A stretch of 64,000 nt of DNA from Methylomonas sp. MK1 (GCF_000365425.1 NZ_AQOV01000001.1:1054001-1118000), one strand, 5' to 3'; counted from the first letter of the stretch, positions 19,233 to 30,120 are shown. Made by a program: numbers and translations. The notes: generated by a model from the letters alone, not told the origin.

Positions 19233-19625
19233 ATCCGTGCCCCGATTTGTTAAGCATTGAATAACAGTACGTCGTGCTAAATAACTTACAAGGGTAACCA
19301 CACCTGGCGCTACTGCGGGAATCTAACTATTTAAACCCAGACCATTAAGTTAAATAAATAGAGCTATTTTAATAGCTATCAAAAAATGGCTAAATGTACT
19401 TTCGGCAGTAGTTTAGATTCTCCTTTGCAAAGGAAATGAGAAAACTTTCGTTCATCTCTCCTTGTCGCGGAGTTTATAGAAGAATTACCTAAAAACCAAG
19501 CGCTAGATCACATTGTTATTTTAGGCAATTGTTTTTGACGCCATCCTTGTCATAAATCAAAAATATATCTAATAATTTATGCATTTCTATGCGTGTTTAA
19601 CATTATAAATCCAAAAGGATAACTA
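19233..19625. other. 393-bp AT-rich spacer inside the polysaccharide locus
   Basis: No gene is evident. A short open stretch at about 19465-19542 (plus) reads as a plausible protein fragment (FIEELPKNQALDHIVIL) ending in TGA. It could be a gene or transposase fossil, but it is too short to name. A small imperfect hairpin lies near 19363-19380. The gene downstream has a good ribosome-binding site (AAAAGGATAACT). Confidence 0.3.
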
Positions 19626-20951
19626 ATGAATATTTACATTGATTGTACCGATTTTGTTCGCGGAGATGGTAACACAGGCATTCGTAGAACTGAACGCAAT
19701 GTGATTGTTAACATGATTTCAATTTGTTCAGATAGAAATATTTCATGCCACTTAACATACTACGACCCACTTTATGGCTTCATTGTTGTAGATAATTTTA
19801 GCAAAGGAATCGGCTATTTTGATTCCATTAGCCTCGCCACGCGACAGTTTTTGCGACTAAAGAATTTATTTAAAAAAGTATTTTGCTTTTTATTGCCGAG
19901 TTTTATCGATAGAATATGGGGAAAATACACTCGATTTCTATTTCTACCGATATTTTTATCCATATCATTGCCTTGTATTTTACTAGCCAATATAGTAACT
20001 CACTTATCGCCCAAGAACATATGGAAACCATCCGATAAAGATATACTATTTATTCCCGGCTCATCTTGGTGGTCAGCGTTCTACAACAAGGCTGTTGCAG
20101 AGACAAAAAACAACCACGCTAAGATAGTTACCATCATATACGATCTCATTCCAATTACTCATCGTAATTTTGTAACAAAAATGCACGAAAAAAACTTTTC
20201 GTCAAAAATAGACTTCGCACTCGAATCGTCAGATTTGATATTAAGCATATCTCATGATACCGCAAAAGTTATTGAACAATACATATCAAACCACCCAAGC
20301 ATTCACAAGAAAGACATTGTCGCCTTCAAATTGGGAGCCGATCTTGATTTAATCAGTGACTCTTTAAAAGTACGGGAACATATTCATAAGTTATTTGAAA
20401 ACAACACCGTATACATATCTGTCGGCACCGTTGAGCCACGAAAAAACTATAATTTTTTACTGGATGTTTTTGAATGCATTTGGCAAACACATCCTAAAAT
20501 TAAGCTATGCATCATCGGGAAATACGGGTGGGAGTCGGACGCTACTATTGCAAGAATACAATCGCATCCAATGTTTGGATCGTCTTTGATATGGTTTCAA
20601 GACCTTTCAGATAATGAACTATCCTTTAGCTATAAAAATGCACAAGCATTAATCTTTCCATCAATGACTGAAGGTTTTGGCTTGCCACTAGTTGAAGCGC
20701 TATCATTTAATTGCCCGGTGCTTGCAAGCGATATTCCGGTGTTTCATGAAATTGGCGGCAATCATTGCTCCTACTTTTCCCTCACAAATAAGGATGAGCT
20801 CATCTCATTAATCCATAACTCCTTATGTGTTAGTCGAGTCGTTAGCGGCGAACATGCGGAAAATTTCTCATGGCCCACGTGGAAAGAATGCACTGCCGAA
20901 ATACTGGATATTATCCAAAAAAATATCAATGAGTCCAATTTAGCCAAATAA
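19626..20951 (+). CDS. Glycosyltransferase family 4 protein
   Basis: The 441-residue protein begins with an acceptor-side motif (DGNTGIRRTERNVIVNM). It ends in a GT-B nucleotide-sugar domain with YISVGTVEPRKNYNFLLDVF near residue 265 and the E-x7-E-like segment PSMTEGFGLPLVEALSFNCP near 345-365. A hydrophobic patch at about residues 75-125 suggests membrane contact. Members of this type often transfer mannose or rhamnose to lipid-linked O-antigen. The next glycosyltransferase starts 53 bp downstream. The donor sugar is probably GDP-linked given gmd nearby, but this is inference. Confidence 0.85.
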   Translation: MNIYIDCTDFVRGDGNTGIRRTERNVIVNMISICSDRNISCHLTYYDPLYGFIVVDNFSKGIGYFDSISLATRQFLRLKNLFKKVFCFLLPSFIDRIWGKYTRFLFLPIFLSISLPCILLANIVTHLSPKNIWKPSDKDILFIPGSSWWSAFYNKAVAETKNNHAKIVTIIYDLIPITHRNFVTKMHEKNFSSKIDFALESSDLILSISHDTAKVIEQYISNHPSIHKKDIVAFKLGADLDLISDSLKVREHIHKLFENNTVYISVGTVEPRKNYNFLLDVFECIWQTHPKIKLCIIGKYGWESDATIARIQSHPMFGSSLIWFQDLSDNELSFSYKNAQALIFPSMTEGFGLPLVEALSFNCPVLASDIPVFHEIGGNHCSYFSLTNKDELISLIHNSLCVSRVVSGEHAENFSWPTWKECTAEILDIIQKNINESNLAK

Positions 20952-21004
20952 GGAAACGAATAAAATACTACATTTTCCTCAAAAAATAATTTTTCTTTAA
21001 ACAA

Positions 21005-22117
21005 ATGAACATCCTGTTCGACTACCAAATATTTTGCATCCAAAGATATGGCGGCATATCACGTTACTTTTATGAATTGGCAAATAATTTAGGTAAACTT
21101 GATCAAACTTCTGTCGAAATATTCGCCCCTCTCTACACTAATGAATATTTCGACGAAGACAAGCCAATTCATCCTCGCGGCACGAGATTGCCAAGAACTT
21201 TGCCGCAAATGCTCTCGCGAAGAATTTCCACATTCTCCAATGTGGGCGTGTTCAATTTGTTAAAACACAAATTTCATCCCGACATCTTTCATGAAACCTA
21301 TTACTCTCTATTCGACTGTTGTCCACTGAGAGCAAAACGGGTCATTACCGTATGCGATATGATTCATGAAAAATATCCGGATAATTTTTCCATTTTGGAT
21401 AGAACGCGCGAAATCAAGGCTCGTTCACTGCATCGTGCAGATCACATCATTTGCATTTCTGAAAATACTAGAAGAGACTTGCTCGAATTGACTGACATAC
21501 CTAATGAGAAAATATCGGTAATATATCTTGGGCATTCATTCGTTACTCTTCCCGTATCCCCTAAGCAGAATCGGAAAAATAGACCTTATTTATTGTATGT
21601 AGGCAAACGTAACGGATACAAAAACTTTGTTACCTTACTCAAAGCTTATTCGGAATCGAAATTGCTAAAAAACGATTTTTCTCTTGTTTGCTTTGGCGGC
21701 GGCGGCTTTACTTCGACTGAATTGAAACTTTTTAAAGCTCTAAATATTAATCCTGACAATGTCATTTATGTATCCGGCGACGATAATGAGTTAGCCGCCT
21801 GGTATCGTTCAGCAGCGGCTTTTATTTATCCTTCGTTGTACGAGGGCTTTGGAATTCCGCCACTGGAAGCCATGTCCTGCGAATGCCCCGTGGTCTGTTC
21901 CAATACCAGTTCGCTACCGGAAGTAGTGGGCAGTGCTGCCGAACTATTTAATCCGGAGGATACTACTGAAATGCGTTTGGCAATTGAACGAGTGGTTTCA
22001 TCACTGGATTACTCGGCGCGACTCATAGCGAAAGGAAAACAACGCGTCAAGCTATTTTCCTGGGACAAATGCGCCAGAGATACACTTAATACTTATCATC
22101 AACTATTAAATAATTAA
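21005..22117 (+). CDS. Glycosyltransferase family 4, mannosyltransferase-like
   Basis: The 370-residue protein starts with FDYQIFCIQRYGGISRYFYEL, a pattern typical of GT4 mannosyltransferases of O-antigen loci. The C-terminal donor domain shows LLYVGKRNGYKNFVTLL and the conserved PSLYEGFGIPPLEAMSCECP stretch. It would use a nucleotide sugar, likely GDP-mannose or a GDP-deoxyhexose, to extend the exported glycan in the cytoplasm. The gmd gene begins three bases after its stop, so the two are one transcript. Confidence 0.88.
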   Translation: MNILFDYQIFCIQRYGGISRYFYELANNLGKLDQTSVEIFAPLYTNEYFDEDKPIHPRGTRLPRTLPQMLSRRISTFSNVGVFNLLKHKFHPDIFHETYYSLFDCCPLRAKRVITVCDMIHEKYPDNFSILDRTREIKARSLHRADHIICISENTRRDLLELTDIPNEKISVIYLGHSFVTLPVSPKQNRKNRPYLLYVGKRNGYKNFVTLLKAYSESKLLKNDFSLVCFGGGGFTSTELKLFKALNINPDNVIYVSGDDNELAAWYRSAAAFIYPSLYEGFGIPPLEAMSCECPVVCSNTSSLPEVVGSAAELFNPEDTTEMRLAIERVVSSLDYSARLIAKGKQRVKLFSWDKCARDTLNTYHQLLNN

Positions 22118-22119
22118 CG

Positions 22120-23085
22120 ATGAGACGAGCATTGATTTGTGGAATTAACGGCCAAGACGGCGCTTATTTAGCCCGTTATTTATTGACAAAAGGCTATACG
22201 GTGATTGGCACGTCCCGCGACGCGATGGCAAGTTCATTTAAGAATCTTCATGCCCTAGGCATTGAGGAACAGGTTGAAACGGTATCAATGGCGCTTAACG
22301 ATTTTCGTAGCGTTTATTCGACAATATTACGACATAAGCCAGATGAAATTTACAATCTGGCAGGCCAAACTTCAGTGGGTTTATCGTTTGAGCAACCCGT
22401 TGAAACCATGGAAAGCATCGTCACAGGTACGTTGAATTTATTGGAATCACTTCGATTTATCGATTTCTCCACGCGTTTATATAATGCCGGCTCAAGCGAA
22501 TGCTTTGGTAATACCGGAGAAATAGCCGCCATTGAATCTACGCCTTTTTATCCTCGAAGTCCTTACGCTGTAGCTAAAACGGCGGCACATGGTTTAGTGG
22601 CCAATTATCGCGAAGCGTACGGCTTATTTGCATGCACCGGAATTTTATTTAATCATGAATCCCCCTTAAGGCCTGAACGTTTTGTGACACAAAAAATAGT
22701 ACGTGGCGCTGCGCAGATAGCTTCTGGCAATTCTAAAAAATTAAGCCTTGGCGATTTAGACATTGAACGAGATTGGGGATGGGCGCCAGATTATGTAGAA
22801 GCTATGTGGTTGATGATGGAGGCCAGCTCACCAGACGATTATATTATCGCCACAGGTAAAACGGTGTCATTGGCGTATTTTGTCGAGAGCGTATTTAGTT
22901 ATTTCGGATTATGTTGGACAGACCACGTTATACAAGATAAAACGCTCTCACGGCCATTAGACATAAGAACTAGTAAAGGTAATGCAGGCAAAGCAGAGAG
23001 GGTCTTAGGATGGAAATATCAGAGTGATGTTGATGGTGTTGTAAAACTGATGTGCAAAGACGCCGAATTAAAAATGCATACGTAA
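22120..23085 (+). CDS. gmd: GDP-mannose 4,6-dehydratase
   Basis: This enzyme converts GDP-D-mannose to GDP-4-keto-6-deoxy-D-mannose, the precursor of GDP-rhamnose, fucose, perosamine and related sugars. The NADP-binding motif ICGINGQDGAYLARYLL, the active-site SPYAVAKTAAHGLV (YxxxK intact), GILFNHESPLRPERFV and LDIERDWGWAPDYVEAMW are all present. At 321 residues it is somewhat shorter than most Gmd proteins (about 345-370). Its TAA stop (23083-23085) lies inside the 6-bp sequence duplicated by the IS element at 23089-24624. The insertion therefore hit the gene's last codon but left the protein intact. Confidence 0.92.
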   Translation: MRRALICGINGQDGAYLARYLLTKGYTVIGTSRDAMASSFKNLHALGIEEQVETVSMALNDFRSVYSTILRHKPDEIYNLAGQTSVGLSFEQPVETMESIVTGTLNLLESLRFIDFSTRLYNAGSSECFGNTGEIAAIESTPFYPRSPYAVAKTAAHGLVANYREAYGLFACTGILFNHESPLRPERFVTQKIVRGAAQIASGNSKKLSLGDLDIERDWGWAPDYVEAMWLMMEASSPDDYIIATGKTVSLAYFVESVFSYFGLCWTDHVIQDKTLSRPLDIRTSKGNAGKAERVLGWKYQSDVDGVVKLMCKDAELKMHT

Positions 23086-23088
23086 TTA

Positions 23089-24624
23089 GCCGCCCCTGAA
23101 AAGCCAAAAAATAAACGCTAACGCATTGAATTACAATAAAGATTTAATAAAAAAGCCGGGTAATAATTGCAAGAAAAGGGTAAAATAGCTATTAATTTCT
23201 TGCAAATTTTTATTCAAAATGAAGCCAAAATCCCAAGAAACGAGTGGCCAATTCGATTTATTCAACACACCTCTGGCCGATCTGTTAAACCCGAGGCATG
23301 AACTTTACCAACTGGCTAACCTGATTGATTGGAAAGTCCTGGATGACGCCTTTGGCGAATTTTTCGCTGAGACTCAAGGTGCACCCGCCTTGCCGACGCG
23401 ACTGATTGCCGGTCTCCATTACCTCAAACATGCCTTCGCACGCTCCGATGAAGCGGTCGTCGCGCAATGGCTGGAAAATCCGTACTGGCAATACTTTTGC
23501 GGCGAAGAATATTTCCAACACCAGATGCCTTGTCACCCCACTTCACTGACCTATTGGCGGAAGCGGATCGGTGAAGCAGGCTGTGAGTGGATGTTAATGG
23601 TGACGATTCAAGCAGGCGTCGACAGCAAGACCGTGAAGCAGCAAGACTTTGAATCAGTGACGGTCGATAGCACGGTTCAAGAAAAAGCCATCACGTATCT
23701 AACCGATGGCAAATTGTACGAACGCTGCCGCCAACACCTGGTGCGATTGGCTGAGCAACATGGGATTCTGCTAAGGCAGAACTATTTATGCCCTGTGGGT
23801 ACAATCGCAAAGCCCCGTATTTACTCATGATGGCGAATCGTTATAGTCATGCCAAGCAAATGAAGCGTAAACGCAAGATGCTTAAACAATTGAAAACCCT
23901 GGTGGGCCGGGTGTATCGAGATATTGAGCGTCAACTGGACCATCAATCCGACGCCGTCAAAGGGGCGTTCAAAGAGACGCTAGAGAAAACCCAACGGATT
24001 TTGACTCAGCAACCTCAGGATAAAAACAAACTGTACAATTTTCACGCCACGGAAGTCGAATGCATTGCCAAGGGCAAAGCCCATAAGAAATATGAATTCG
24101 GCGTCAAAGTGGGGATCACCGTCACCAATAAAAGCAATTTCGTGCTCGGCGCTCGCAGCTTTCCGGGCAACCCTTATGATGGACACACCTTGGAATCCTG
24201 TCTGGAACAGGCGGAAATACTGAGCGGTGCCCGCGCCAAAGAAGCGTTTGTGGATTTGGGGTATCGGGGTGTCGAGGTACCCGGGGTCACGATTTACAAA
24301 GCCCGGCAAAAACGCGGCGTGGATACCCGACGACTCAAACGCGCACTCAAACGTCGCAACGCCATCGAACCGATCATCGGCCACCTGAAGAACGACGGCT
24401 TATTGGGGCGCAACTACCTGAAAGGCGAACTGGGCGATGCGTTGCATACCATCCTGTGCGGTGCTGGCCATAACATCCGTTTGATCCTCTGGCGGTTGAG
24501 GATTTTTTGGCCCCATGTTTGGCAGCTGCTGTCTCGGCTTTGGGGCGCATTTTCATCAGAGCAAATTTTATCGTTCGCATGAGGGCGGTCATCCCTGAAA
24601 AATTTTGGCTTTTTCAGGGACGAC
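23089..24624 (+). mobile_element. IS5-family insertion sequence with an interrupted transposase
   Basis: The 1536-bp element is bounded by imperfect inverted repeats of about 24 bp. The left end begins GCCGCCCCTGAAAAGCC, and the right end read on the other strand begins GTCGTCCCTGAAAAAGCC. TAATTA is found directly on both outer sides (23083-23088 and 24625-24630), consistent with a target duplication, though the palindromic sequence makes its exact length uncertain. The transposase has the IS5-type DDE layout but is split into two frames. The element is richer in G+C than the glycosylation genes around it, which fits arrival from elsewhere in the chromosome. Confidence 0.88.
23219..24582 (+). 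pseudogene. IS5-family DDE transposase, split by a frameshift
   Basis: The first frame (23219-23830) carries the N-terminal DUF772-like region (LPTRLIAGLHYLKHAF) and the first catalytic Asp (VTVDSTVQEKAI). The second frame (23788-24582) carries RYSHAKQMKRKRKMLKQLK, the second Asp (AFVDLGYRGVEV) and the catalytic Glu (NAIEPIIGHLKNDG). In related transposases the join reads LRQ(S/N)YNR without a gap. Removing 17 bases at 23785-23801 restores exactly that reading here, so a small insertion probably broke the gene. The second frame has its own ATG inside the inserted bases, but two separate half-proteins are unlikely to work. Confidence 0.8.
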
Positions 24625-24653
24625 TAATTATAAAATCACAATATTAACAACGG

Positions 24654-25745
24654 ATGCGTCTGTTATTTCTGTGTAAACGTCGCCCGCAAGGACGAGATCT
24701 TCTAACTCGACCTTATGGGCGTTTTTTTTATTTACCTTATTATCTGGCGCAACGCGGGCACGATGTTACCTTATTGCTAATGGATTACCGGCCCTGCGAC
24801 CTCATCCATCGCCGCGCCCACGGCATAGAGTGGTTTTCTGTGAGCGTTCATCCGTTGAAGCAATCAAGCGGCCCAATAGCCTATTTCAGGCAAGCAGAAA
24901 AATTTATTAAGACTCAAAAACCTGATTGGATAATCGGTTTTTCAGACACTTGGTACGGCATTCTCGCGACTTATTTGGGGGAGCGATACTGCGTAAAATC
25001 ATTAATTGATGCTTACGACAATTATGAAAGTTATATTCCCTGGCTTAAACCTTTGCATTGGCTATGGCGGAACTCTTTGCAGCGATGCACGGCGATAAGC
25101 GCTGCTGGGCCACAACTAGCTGAATTGATGAGTCGTGGACGAGTTCAGAATGTTTCTACCATTATTCCGATGGCTGCTGATCCTATATTTCAACCTTTAA
25201 GCGGAGTTAACTTTCGACAACAGTTTGAATTATCCGAAGGAATACCTTTGGTTGGATATTGCGGTTCTCTTTATAGCAACAGAGGTGTGGAATTATTATT
25301 TCAAGCTATGGAATATTTGTTAAATTGGATTCCCGAAGCCAAACTAGTGATAACGGGACGCAGAGACAGATACCTCAAAATTCCCAAGCAGATTAGGCAC
25401 GCAATAATCGAACTTGGCTATTTGCCTGACGAAAAAATACCTATAATCATCAATTCTATGGACGTGTTGTTGGTAATTAACCGCCAATCAGCATTTGGCG
25501 ACTATAGTTACCCTGTTAAATTGTATGAAGCCATGAAGTGTCATAAGGCTGTCATTGCTTCTAACTCGGCTGGTGCAAGTTGGATTTTGCGAAATCATCC
25601 TGAATGTTTGGCAGATAGTGATAACCCAATCGATCTAGCTAGACATATTCTTGATGCTCTAGCTTGGAAAACTAAAGAATATAATTCCAATCAGGATTGG
25701 GAGTTTTCTGCAAGAATACTCCAAAATTTACTTGAGAGCTTATGA
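24654..25745 (+). CDS. Glycosyltransferase (GT4-like)
   Basis: The 363-residue protein has a GT-B fold. The N-terminal part begins LLFLCKRRPQGRDLLTRPYG. The donor domain shows VGYCGSLYSNRGVELLFQAM near residue 200 and the late segment YSYPVKLYEAMKCHKAVIA, in place of the more common EGFGxxxxEAM. It lies just past the IS element, and before the insertion it stood about 30 bp after gmd, so it belongs to the same operon and may now depend on read-through. Its end overlaps by six bases the end of the convergent glycosyltransferase gene on the other strand. Confidence 0.82.
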   Translation: MRLLFLCKRRPQGRDLLTRPYGRFFYLPYYLAQRGHDVTLLLMDYRPCDLIHRRAHGIEWFSVSVHPLKQSSGPIAYFRQAEKFIKTQKPDWIIGFSDTWYGILATYLGERYCVKSLIDAYDNYESYIPWLKPLHWLWRNSLQRCTAISAAGPQLAELMSRGRVQNVSTIIPMAADPIFQPLSGVNFRQQFELSEGIPLVGYCGSLYSNRGVELLFQAMEYLLNWIPEAKLVITGRRDRYLKIPKQIRHAIIELGYLPDEKIPIIINSMDVLLVINRQSAFGDYSYPVKLYEAMKCHKAVIASNSAGASWILRNHPECLADSDNPIDLARHILDALAWKTKEYNSNQDWEFSARILQNLLESL

Positions 25746-26975
25746 TCCATCTCTTGTCACCATATACAAACTCACAAATTTAACTGCCCTTTTTTCCCAA
25801 TCATAGGATTCGGCTAATCGCTGCCCTGCAATTCTGAGTGATACTCTTAATTCTTTGTCCGCAACTAAGAGTTCGATTGCCTGCTTGATCTCTTCTGGCG
25901 CTTTGGTGTTAACTAATAAGCCAGTTTTTCGATTCTCTATAACTTCTGCAATACCACCAGTATTAGTACTAATAACTGGTATTTTGCTAGCCATCGCTTC
26001 CAATAAAATTACTCCCTGGCCTTCCGTATCGCCATTGGTATCGACAATTGATGGCGCGATAAAAATATCAGCTGCCGCATAGTAATCCGGCAAGATGGCG
26101 TTCGGCAACCTGCCGTGAAAGACCACCTTGTTTTCAATCTTTAAATCAACTGCTAAGGTTTTTAGACGTTCACGCTCTACACCATCGCCAATAATCCATA
26201 ACTCAATTCTGTCAAGTAGGTTTTTGGGCAAACCAGCAACAGCCGCTATTAGATCGGCCACGCCTTTTTTTTCAACCAAGCGTCCGACAAATAATAGAAT
26301 TGTTTTTTGCTGACTGTTTGGCTTGAGAACGGCTTTTGCATTGCCGGCAGCAAACTTTTCATAGTCAATGCCCATCGGAATAATCTGCGGCTTGGGCAAA
26401 TCTGGGCCAAAGGCATCGGCAGTCGCATTGGTATTACTGGTCCAAGCTGCGCAATGATTTATGGTCCAGCGTTTGATAGCCCCTACAAGACTACCTCGCA
26501 ACGCGAACGCGTCACCGCCGTGGGCGGTCACCAACACTGGGACTCTGAACAGCTTGCCTAGCAATACCGCCACCGTGCCTTGCGGAAAAATCCAATGTGC
26601 GTGTATCAACGACGGCCGCTGGACAACCATAATCCAGGCCGCATTAACAAACATGGACGTAATGAAAAAAGGCACCTGTAAAAACAACCATGGCGCCGCC
26701 CGCAAGTTGGGTAAAATCCCCGAACCGTAGGCTAACATTTGCAGCTTAAGCGGCCAAAAATAGCGAAAATGCTGGCAGACTATACCGTCAGGTTGCGTAT
26801 TGGCTTGGACTTCCGGATGATCCGGTGAGAGGATATGAAGATTAACTTTCTGGTCGGCCAGGGCTTCCGCTAAATAGCGCAAGAAAACCGAAGCACTGTC
26901 GTCTTTACTGCGAGGATAACTTGATGTCAGCCAAAGCACCTTGATCGGCTTATCCTTGGCTGACTGAGCACTCAT
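25740..26975 (-). CDS. Glycosyltransferase family 4 protein
   Basis: The 411-residue GT-B enzyme has the N-terminal motif VLWLTSSYPRSKDDSASVF. A donor domain follows with LLFVGRLVEKKGVADLIAA near residue 230 and the conserved DTEGQGVILLEAMASKIPV segment near residues 315-335. The acceptor domain contains IHAHWIFPQGTVA and VTAHGGDAF, as in exopolysaccharide glycosyltransferases. It faces the opposite way to the rest of the polysaccharide locus and converges with it. Its base composition is closer to the right-hand flank, so it may be part of the older chromosome rather than the AT-rich locus. Confidence 0.88.
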   Translation of the reverse strand: MSAQSAKDKPIKVLWLTSSYPRSKDDSASVFLRYLAEALADQKVNLHILSPDHPEVQANTQPDGIVCQHFRYFWPLKLQMLAYGSGILPNLRAAPWLFLQVPFFITSMFVNAAWIMVVQRPSLIHAHWIFPQGTVAVLLGKLFRVPVLVTAHGGDAFALRGSLVGAIKRWTINHCAAWTSNTNATADAFGPDLPKPQIIPMGIDYEKFAAGNAKAVLKPNSQQKTILLFVGRLVEKKGVADLIAAVAGLPKNLLDRIELWIIGDGVERERLKTLAVDLKIENKVVFHGRLPNAILPDYYAAADIFIAPSIVDTNGDTEGQGVILLEAMASKIPVISTNTGGIAEVIENRKTGLLVNTKAPEEIKQAIELLVADKELRVSLRIAGQRLAESYDWEKRAVKFVSLYMVTRDGS

Positions 26976-26989
26976 ACAGAGTCTTAGTG

Positions 26990-28117
26990 TTAACGCACCA
27001 AACTCAACAACACGCCCGCGGCCACGGCGGAGCCGATCACACCCGCTACGTTCGGTCCCATGGCGTGCATTAACAAAAAGTTATGCGGGTTGCTTTCCAA
27101 GCCTATTTTATTGGCTACCCTGGCTGCCATCGGCACGGCGGAAACACCGGCAGCGCCAATTAAAGGATTAATCGGCGTACTGCTGAAACGATTCATAATT
27201 TTTGCCATGATGACGCCACTGGCGGTACCAATAGAAAACGCCACTGCACCCAAACCTAAAATACCCAGGGTTTCCATTTTTAAAAACGCCTCGGCGCTCA
27301 GCTTGGAGCCAACCGACAAACCCAGGAAAATTGTAACAATATTGATCAATTCGTTTTGCGCGGTTTTGCTGAGTCTGTCCACCACGCCGCTGGCATTCAT
27401 CAGATTACCTAGGCAAAACATGCCGACCAATGGTGCTGCCGAAGGCAGCAACATGGCGGTCAAAACCAGCAGCATTAGCGGGAAAACGATTTTTTCCGCC
27501 TTGCTGACCACTCTGAGCTGCTGCATTTCTATCCGCCGCTCTTGCTCGCTGGTCAAGGCGCGCATGATGGGTGGTTGAATCAAGGGAACTAATGCCATGT
27601 AAGAATATGCGGCTACGGCAATCGCTCCCAACAATTCAGGAGCCAATTTGGACGCCACATAGATCGCAGTCGGACCGTCGGCACCGCCGATGATGGCGAT
27701 GGCCGCGGCTTGCTTTAAGGTAAAGTCCATACCTGGAATGGCATTCAACGCCAACGCGCCAAATAAGGTCGCGAAAATACCGAATTGCGCCGCGGCGCCT
27801 AAAAACAAAGTTTTAGGGTTGGCTAGCATCGGGCCGAAATCGGTCATCGCACCAACGCCCATGAAAATCAATAGCGGAAATATACCGGCCTTGATACCGC
27901 CATACAGGTAATAAAGGATGCCGCCTTCGTCTATCATGCCGGCGACCGGGATATTACTCAGCACCGCGCCAAAACCTATCGGCAATAGCAACAAGGGCTC
28001 AAAGCCTTTCTTGATAGCCAGATACAGCAATAAAAACCCGACCGCCATCATAATGACTTGCGGCCCGGTAACGTTATAGATACCTGTGCTTTCCCACAAC
28101 AGTCTAAGATTTTCCAT
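26990..28117 (-). CDS. oadB: Oxaloacetate decarboxylase beta subunit (Na+ pump)
   Basis: The 375-residue integral membrane protein has many transmembrane segments. It includes the conserved region [21 protein letters not shown], whose Asp is essential for sodium-coupled decarboxylation in the family, and a second loop [18 protein letters not shown] near the C-terminus. It decarboxylates the carboxybiotin carried by the alpha subunit and exports Na+. It is the last gene of an oadG-oadA-oadB order on the minus strand, 144 bp after oadA. The length is slightly below some homologues (about 430), whose extra residues are N-terminal. Confidence 0.92.
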   Translation of the reverse strand: MENLRLLWESTGIYNVTGPQVIMMAVGFLLLYLAIKKGFEPLLLLPIGFGAVLSNIPVAGMIDEGGILYYLYGGIKAGIFPLLIFMGVGAMTDFGPMLANPKTLFLGAAAQFGIFATLFGALALNAIPGMDFTLKQAAAIAIIGGADGPTAIYVASKLAPELLGAIAVAAYSYMALVPLIQPPIMRALTSEQERRIEMQQLRVVSKAEKIVFPLMLLVLTAMLLPSAAPLVGMFCLGNLMNASGVVDRLSKTAQNELINIVTIFLGLSVGSKLSAEAFLKMETLGILGLGAVAFSIGTASGVIMAKIMNRFSSTPINPLIGAAGVSAVPMAARVANKIGLESNPHNFLLMHAMGPNVAGVIGSAVAAGVLLSLVR

Positions 28118-28261
28118 GGAGTATGTATTAAATCGGTTGTTTGATCAGAATCACTGATACCCGCGCCAGCCAGCAGCGTGGCGCGAATAGCTGATCAGAG
28201 GATTACTTAGATCTCGGTCCCAAGCTATAAGACCAAGACTACTTTTTAACGATAAGAATTA

Positions 28262-30067
28262 TTACAAGGTGACCAATACGTCGCCGACCGCTACAGAATC
28301 GCCCTGACGGACGTTTACCGCGCTGACGATACCGGCGACTTTGGCGCGGATCTCGGTTTCCATTTTCATCGCTTCCATAATCAAAACCACATCGCCCTCG
28401 GAGAGGTGGGAGCCGACATTGACATTGACTTTGAGCACCACCCCGGCCAGTGGCGATTCCACAAAGCCACTGCCGCTAACGATAGGCGCGGTCGCTGCCA
28501 ACATGGGGCCGCTGTCCAAAACGGACTGCACTGTAACCGGCTTGACGACTAAGTCGGCACCGCCCGGCGCCACGGCTACGTGATAGTTTTTACCATCGAC
28601 ATTAACGGTGTAAGTCTCAGCGACGCCGGATTTCTGGGCAACTGCCGGCAACGGCGCTGCCGCGCTCTCTATCCCCGGCACTGGTTCAAAAGCCGCCGGG
28701 TTACCGCGGTTTTGAATGAACTTCCAGCCAATTTGTGCAAACAAGCCATCGATAAGAGCATCTTCTTCAACACTATCTGCCAGCTTCACACCTTCTGCCT
28801 CGGCTTTGGCTTTTACTTCGGCAACCAGTTTGTCCATCTCGGCTTCCAGTAAATCCGCCGGTCGGCACGTAATCGGCTCAGCGCCATTCAAAACGCGGGC
28901 CTGTAAATCTTTATCAACTGGTGCTGGGGTAGCGCCGTATTCGCCTTTCAGTACGCCTGCCGTTTCTTTACTGATAGTTTTATAACGCTCGCCGGCCAGT
29001 ACGTTCAACACCGCCTGGGTGCCGACAATTTGCGAAGTGGGCGTCACCAGCGGGATATAACCCAGGTCTTTACGCACTAACGGAATTTCCTGCATCACCG
29101 CGTCGAAACGATCAGCAGCTCCTTGCTCGCGCAATTGACTTTCCATGTTGGTGAGCATGCCGCCCGGCACTTGCGAGACCAAAATCCGGCCATCGACGCC
29201 TTTCAAGCTGCCTTCGAATTGCGCATATTTTTTGCGCACTTCACGGAAATAAGCGGCGATTTTTTCCAGTTTGATTAAATCCAAACCGGTTTCGCGTTTT
29301 TGGCCGGCCATTGCAGCCACGATGGTTTCGGTGGGGCTGTGACCGTAAGTCATGCTCAGCGAAGAGATCGCCGTATCAACATTATCGACACCTGCTTCGA
29401 TGGCTTTGATATACGTACCCACACTCAAACCGGTGGTGGCATGGCATTGCATATGAATCGGAATCGCCACAGCTTTTTTCAGCTTGCTGATCAGCTCGTA
29501 AGCATCGTAAGGCGTCAGCAATCCGGCCATGTCTTTGATGCAGATAGAATGCGCACCCATGTCCTCGATTTGCTTGCCTTGCTCGACCCATTTCTTGATC
29601 GTGTGCACCGGGCTGGTGGTGTACGAAATGGTACCTTGAGCATGGGCATCGGTATGTAGCACGGCTTTAATCGCACGTTCGATATTACGCATATCGTTCA
29701 TCGCATCAAAAATCCGAAATACGTCTATACCGTTGACCACGCAACGCTCGACGAATTTATCGACCACGTCGTCGGCATAGTGCCGGTAGCCCAAAATATT
29801 TTGTCCCCGGAACAGCATTTGCTGCGGGGTGTTGGGCATGGCTTTTTTTAACAGACGCAAACGTTCCCAAGGATCTTCGCCCAAATAGCGAATACAGGCA
29901 TCAAAGGTGGCGCCTCCCCAAGACTCGATAGACCAGTATCCGATTTGATCAAGCTGCCCGCAAATCGGCAGCATGTCTTCGATACGTAGCCGGGTCGCCA
30001 GAATTGACTGATGGGCGTCACGTAATACCACTTCAGTAATTCCTAGGGGCTTATTTACCTTTTCCAC
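28262..30067 (-). CDS. oadA: Oxaloacetate decarboxylase alpha subunit (carboxyltransferase and biotin carrier)
   Basis: The 601-residue protein has an N-terminal TIM-barrel carboxyltransferase domain beginning [18 protein letters not shown], with metal-binding HMQCHATTG near residue 205. A conserved PYC-type domain follows, then a Pro/Ala linker. The C-terminal biotinyl domain carries EAMKMET, whose Lys568 is the biotin attachment site. It moves CO2 from oxaloacetate to biotin, giving pyruvate. Encoded with oadG (upstream) and oadB (downstream), it forms the Na+-translocating pump. A pyruvate carboxylase subunit B would look similar, but the oadB and oadG neighbours decide the call. Confidence 0.93.
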   Translation of the reverse strand: MEKVNKPLGITEVVLRDAHQSILATRLRIEDMLPICGQLDQIGYWSIESWGGATFDACIRYLGEDPWERLRLLKKAMPNTPQQMLFRGQNILGYRHYADDVVDKFVERCVVNGIDVFRIFDAMNDMRNIERAIKAVLHTDAHAQGTISYTTSPVHTIKKWVEQGKQIEDMGAHSICIKDMAGLLTPYDAYELISKLKKAVAIPIHMQCHATTGLSVGTYIKAIEAGVDNVDTAISSLSMTYGHSPTETIVAAMAGQKRETGLDLIKLEKIAAYFREVRKKYAQFEGSLKGVDGRILVSQVPGGMLTNMESQLREQGAADRFDAVMQEIPLVRKDLGYIPLVTPTSQIVGTQAVLNVLAGERYKTISKETAGVLKGEYGATPAPVDKDLQARVLNGAEPITCRPADLLEAEMDKLVAEVKAKAEAEGVKLADSVEEDALIDGLFAQIGWKFIQNRGNPAAFEPVPGIESAAAPLPAVAQKSGVAETYTVNVDGKNYHVAVAPGGADLVVKPVTVQSVLDSGPMLAATAPIVSGSGFVESPLAGVVLKVNVNVGSHLSEGDVVLIMEAMKMETEIRAKVAGIVSAVNVRQGDSVAVGDVLVTL

Positions 30068-30120
30068 TCTTTTCTCCTAATGACGTTTTTGGGTCTAGTA
30101 CTGCTACCTTGTGGGTGTGA

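Noticed and set aside
19465..19542. Possible gene or transposase fossil (FIEELPKNQALDHIVIL)
   Set aside because: About 25 plausible codons only, with no inverted repeats or continuation, so too weak to call a pseudogene.
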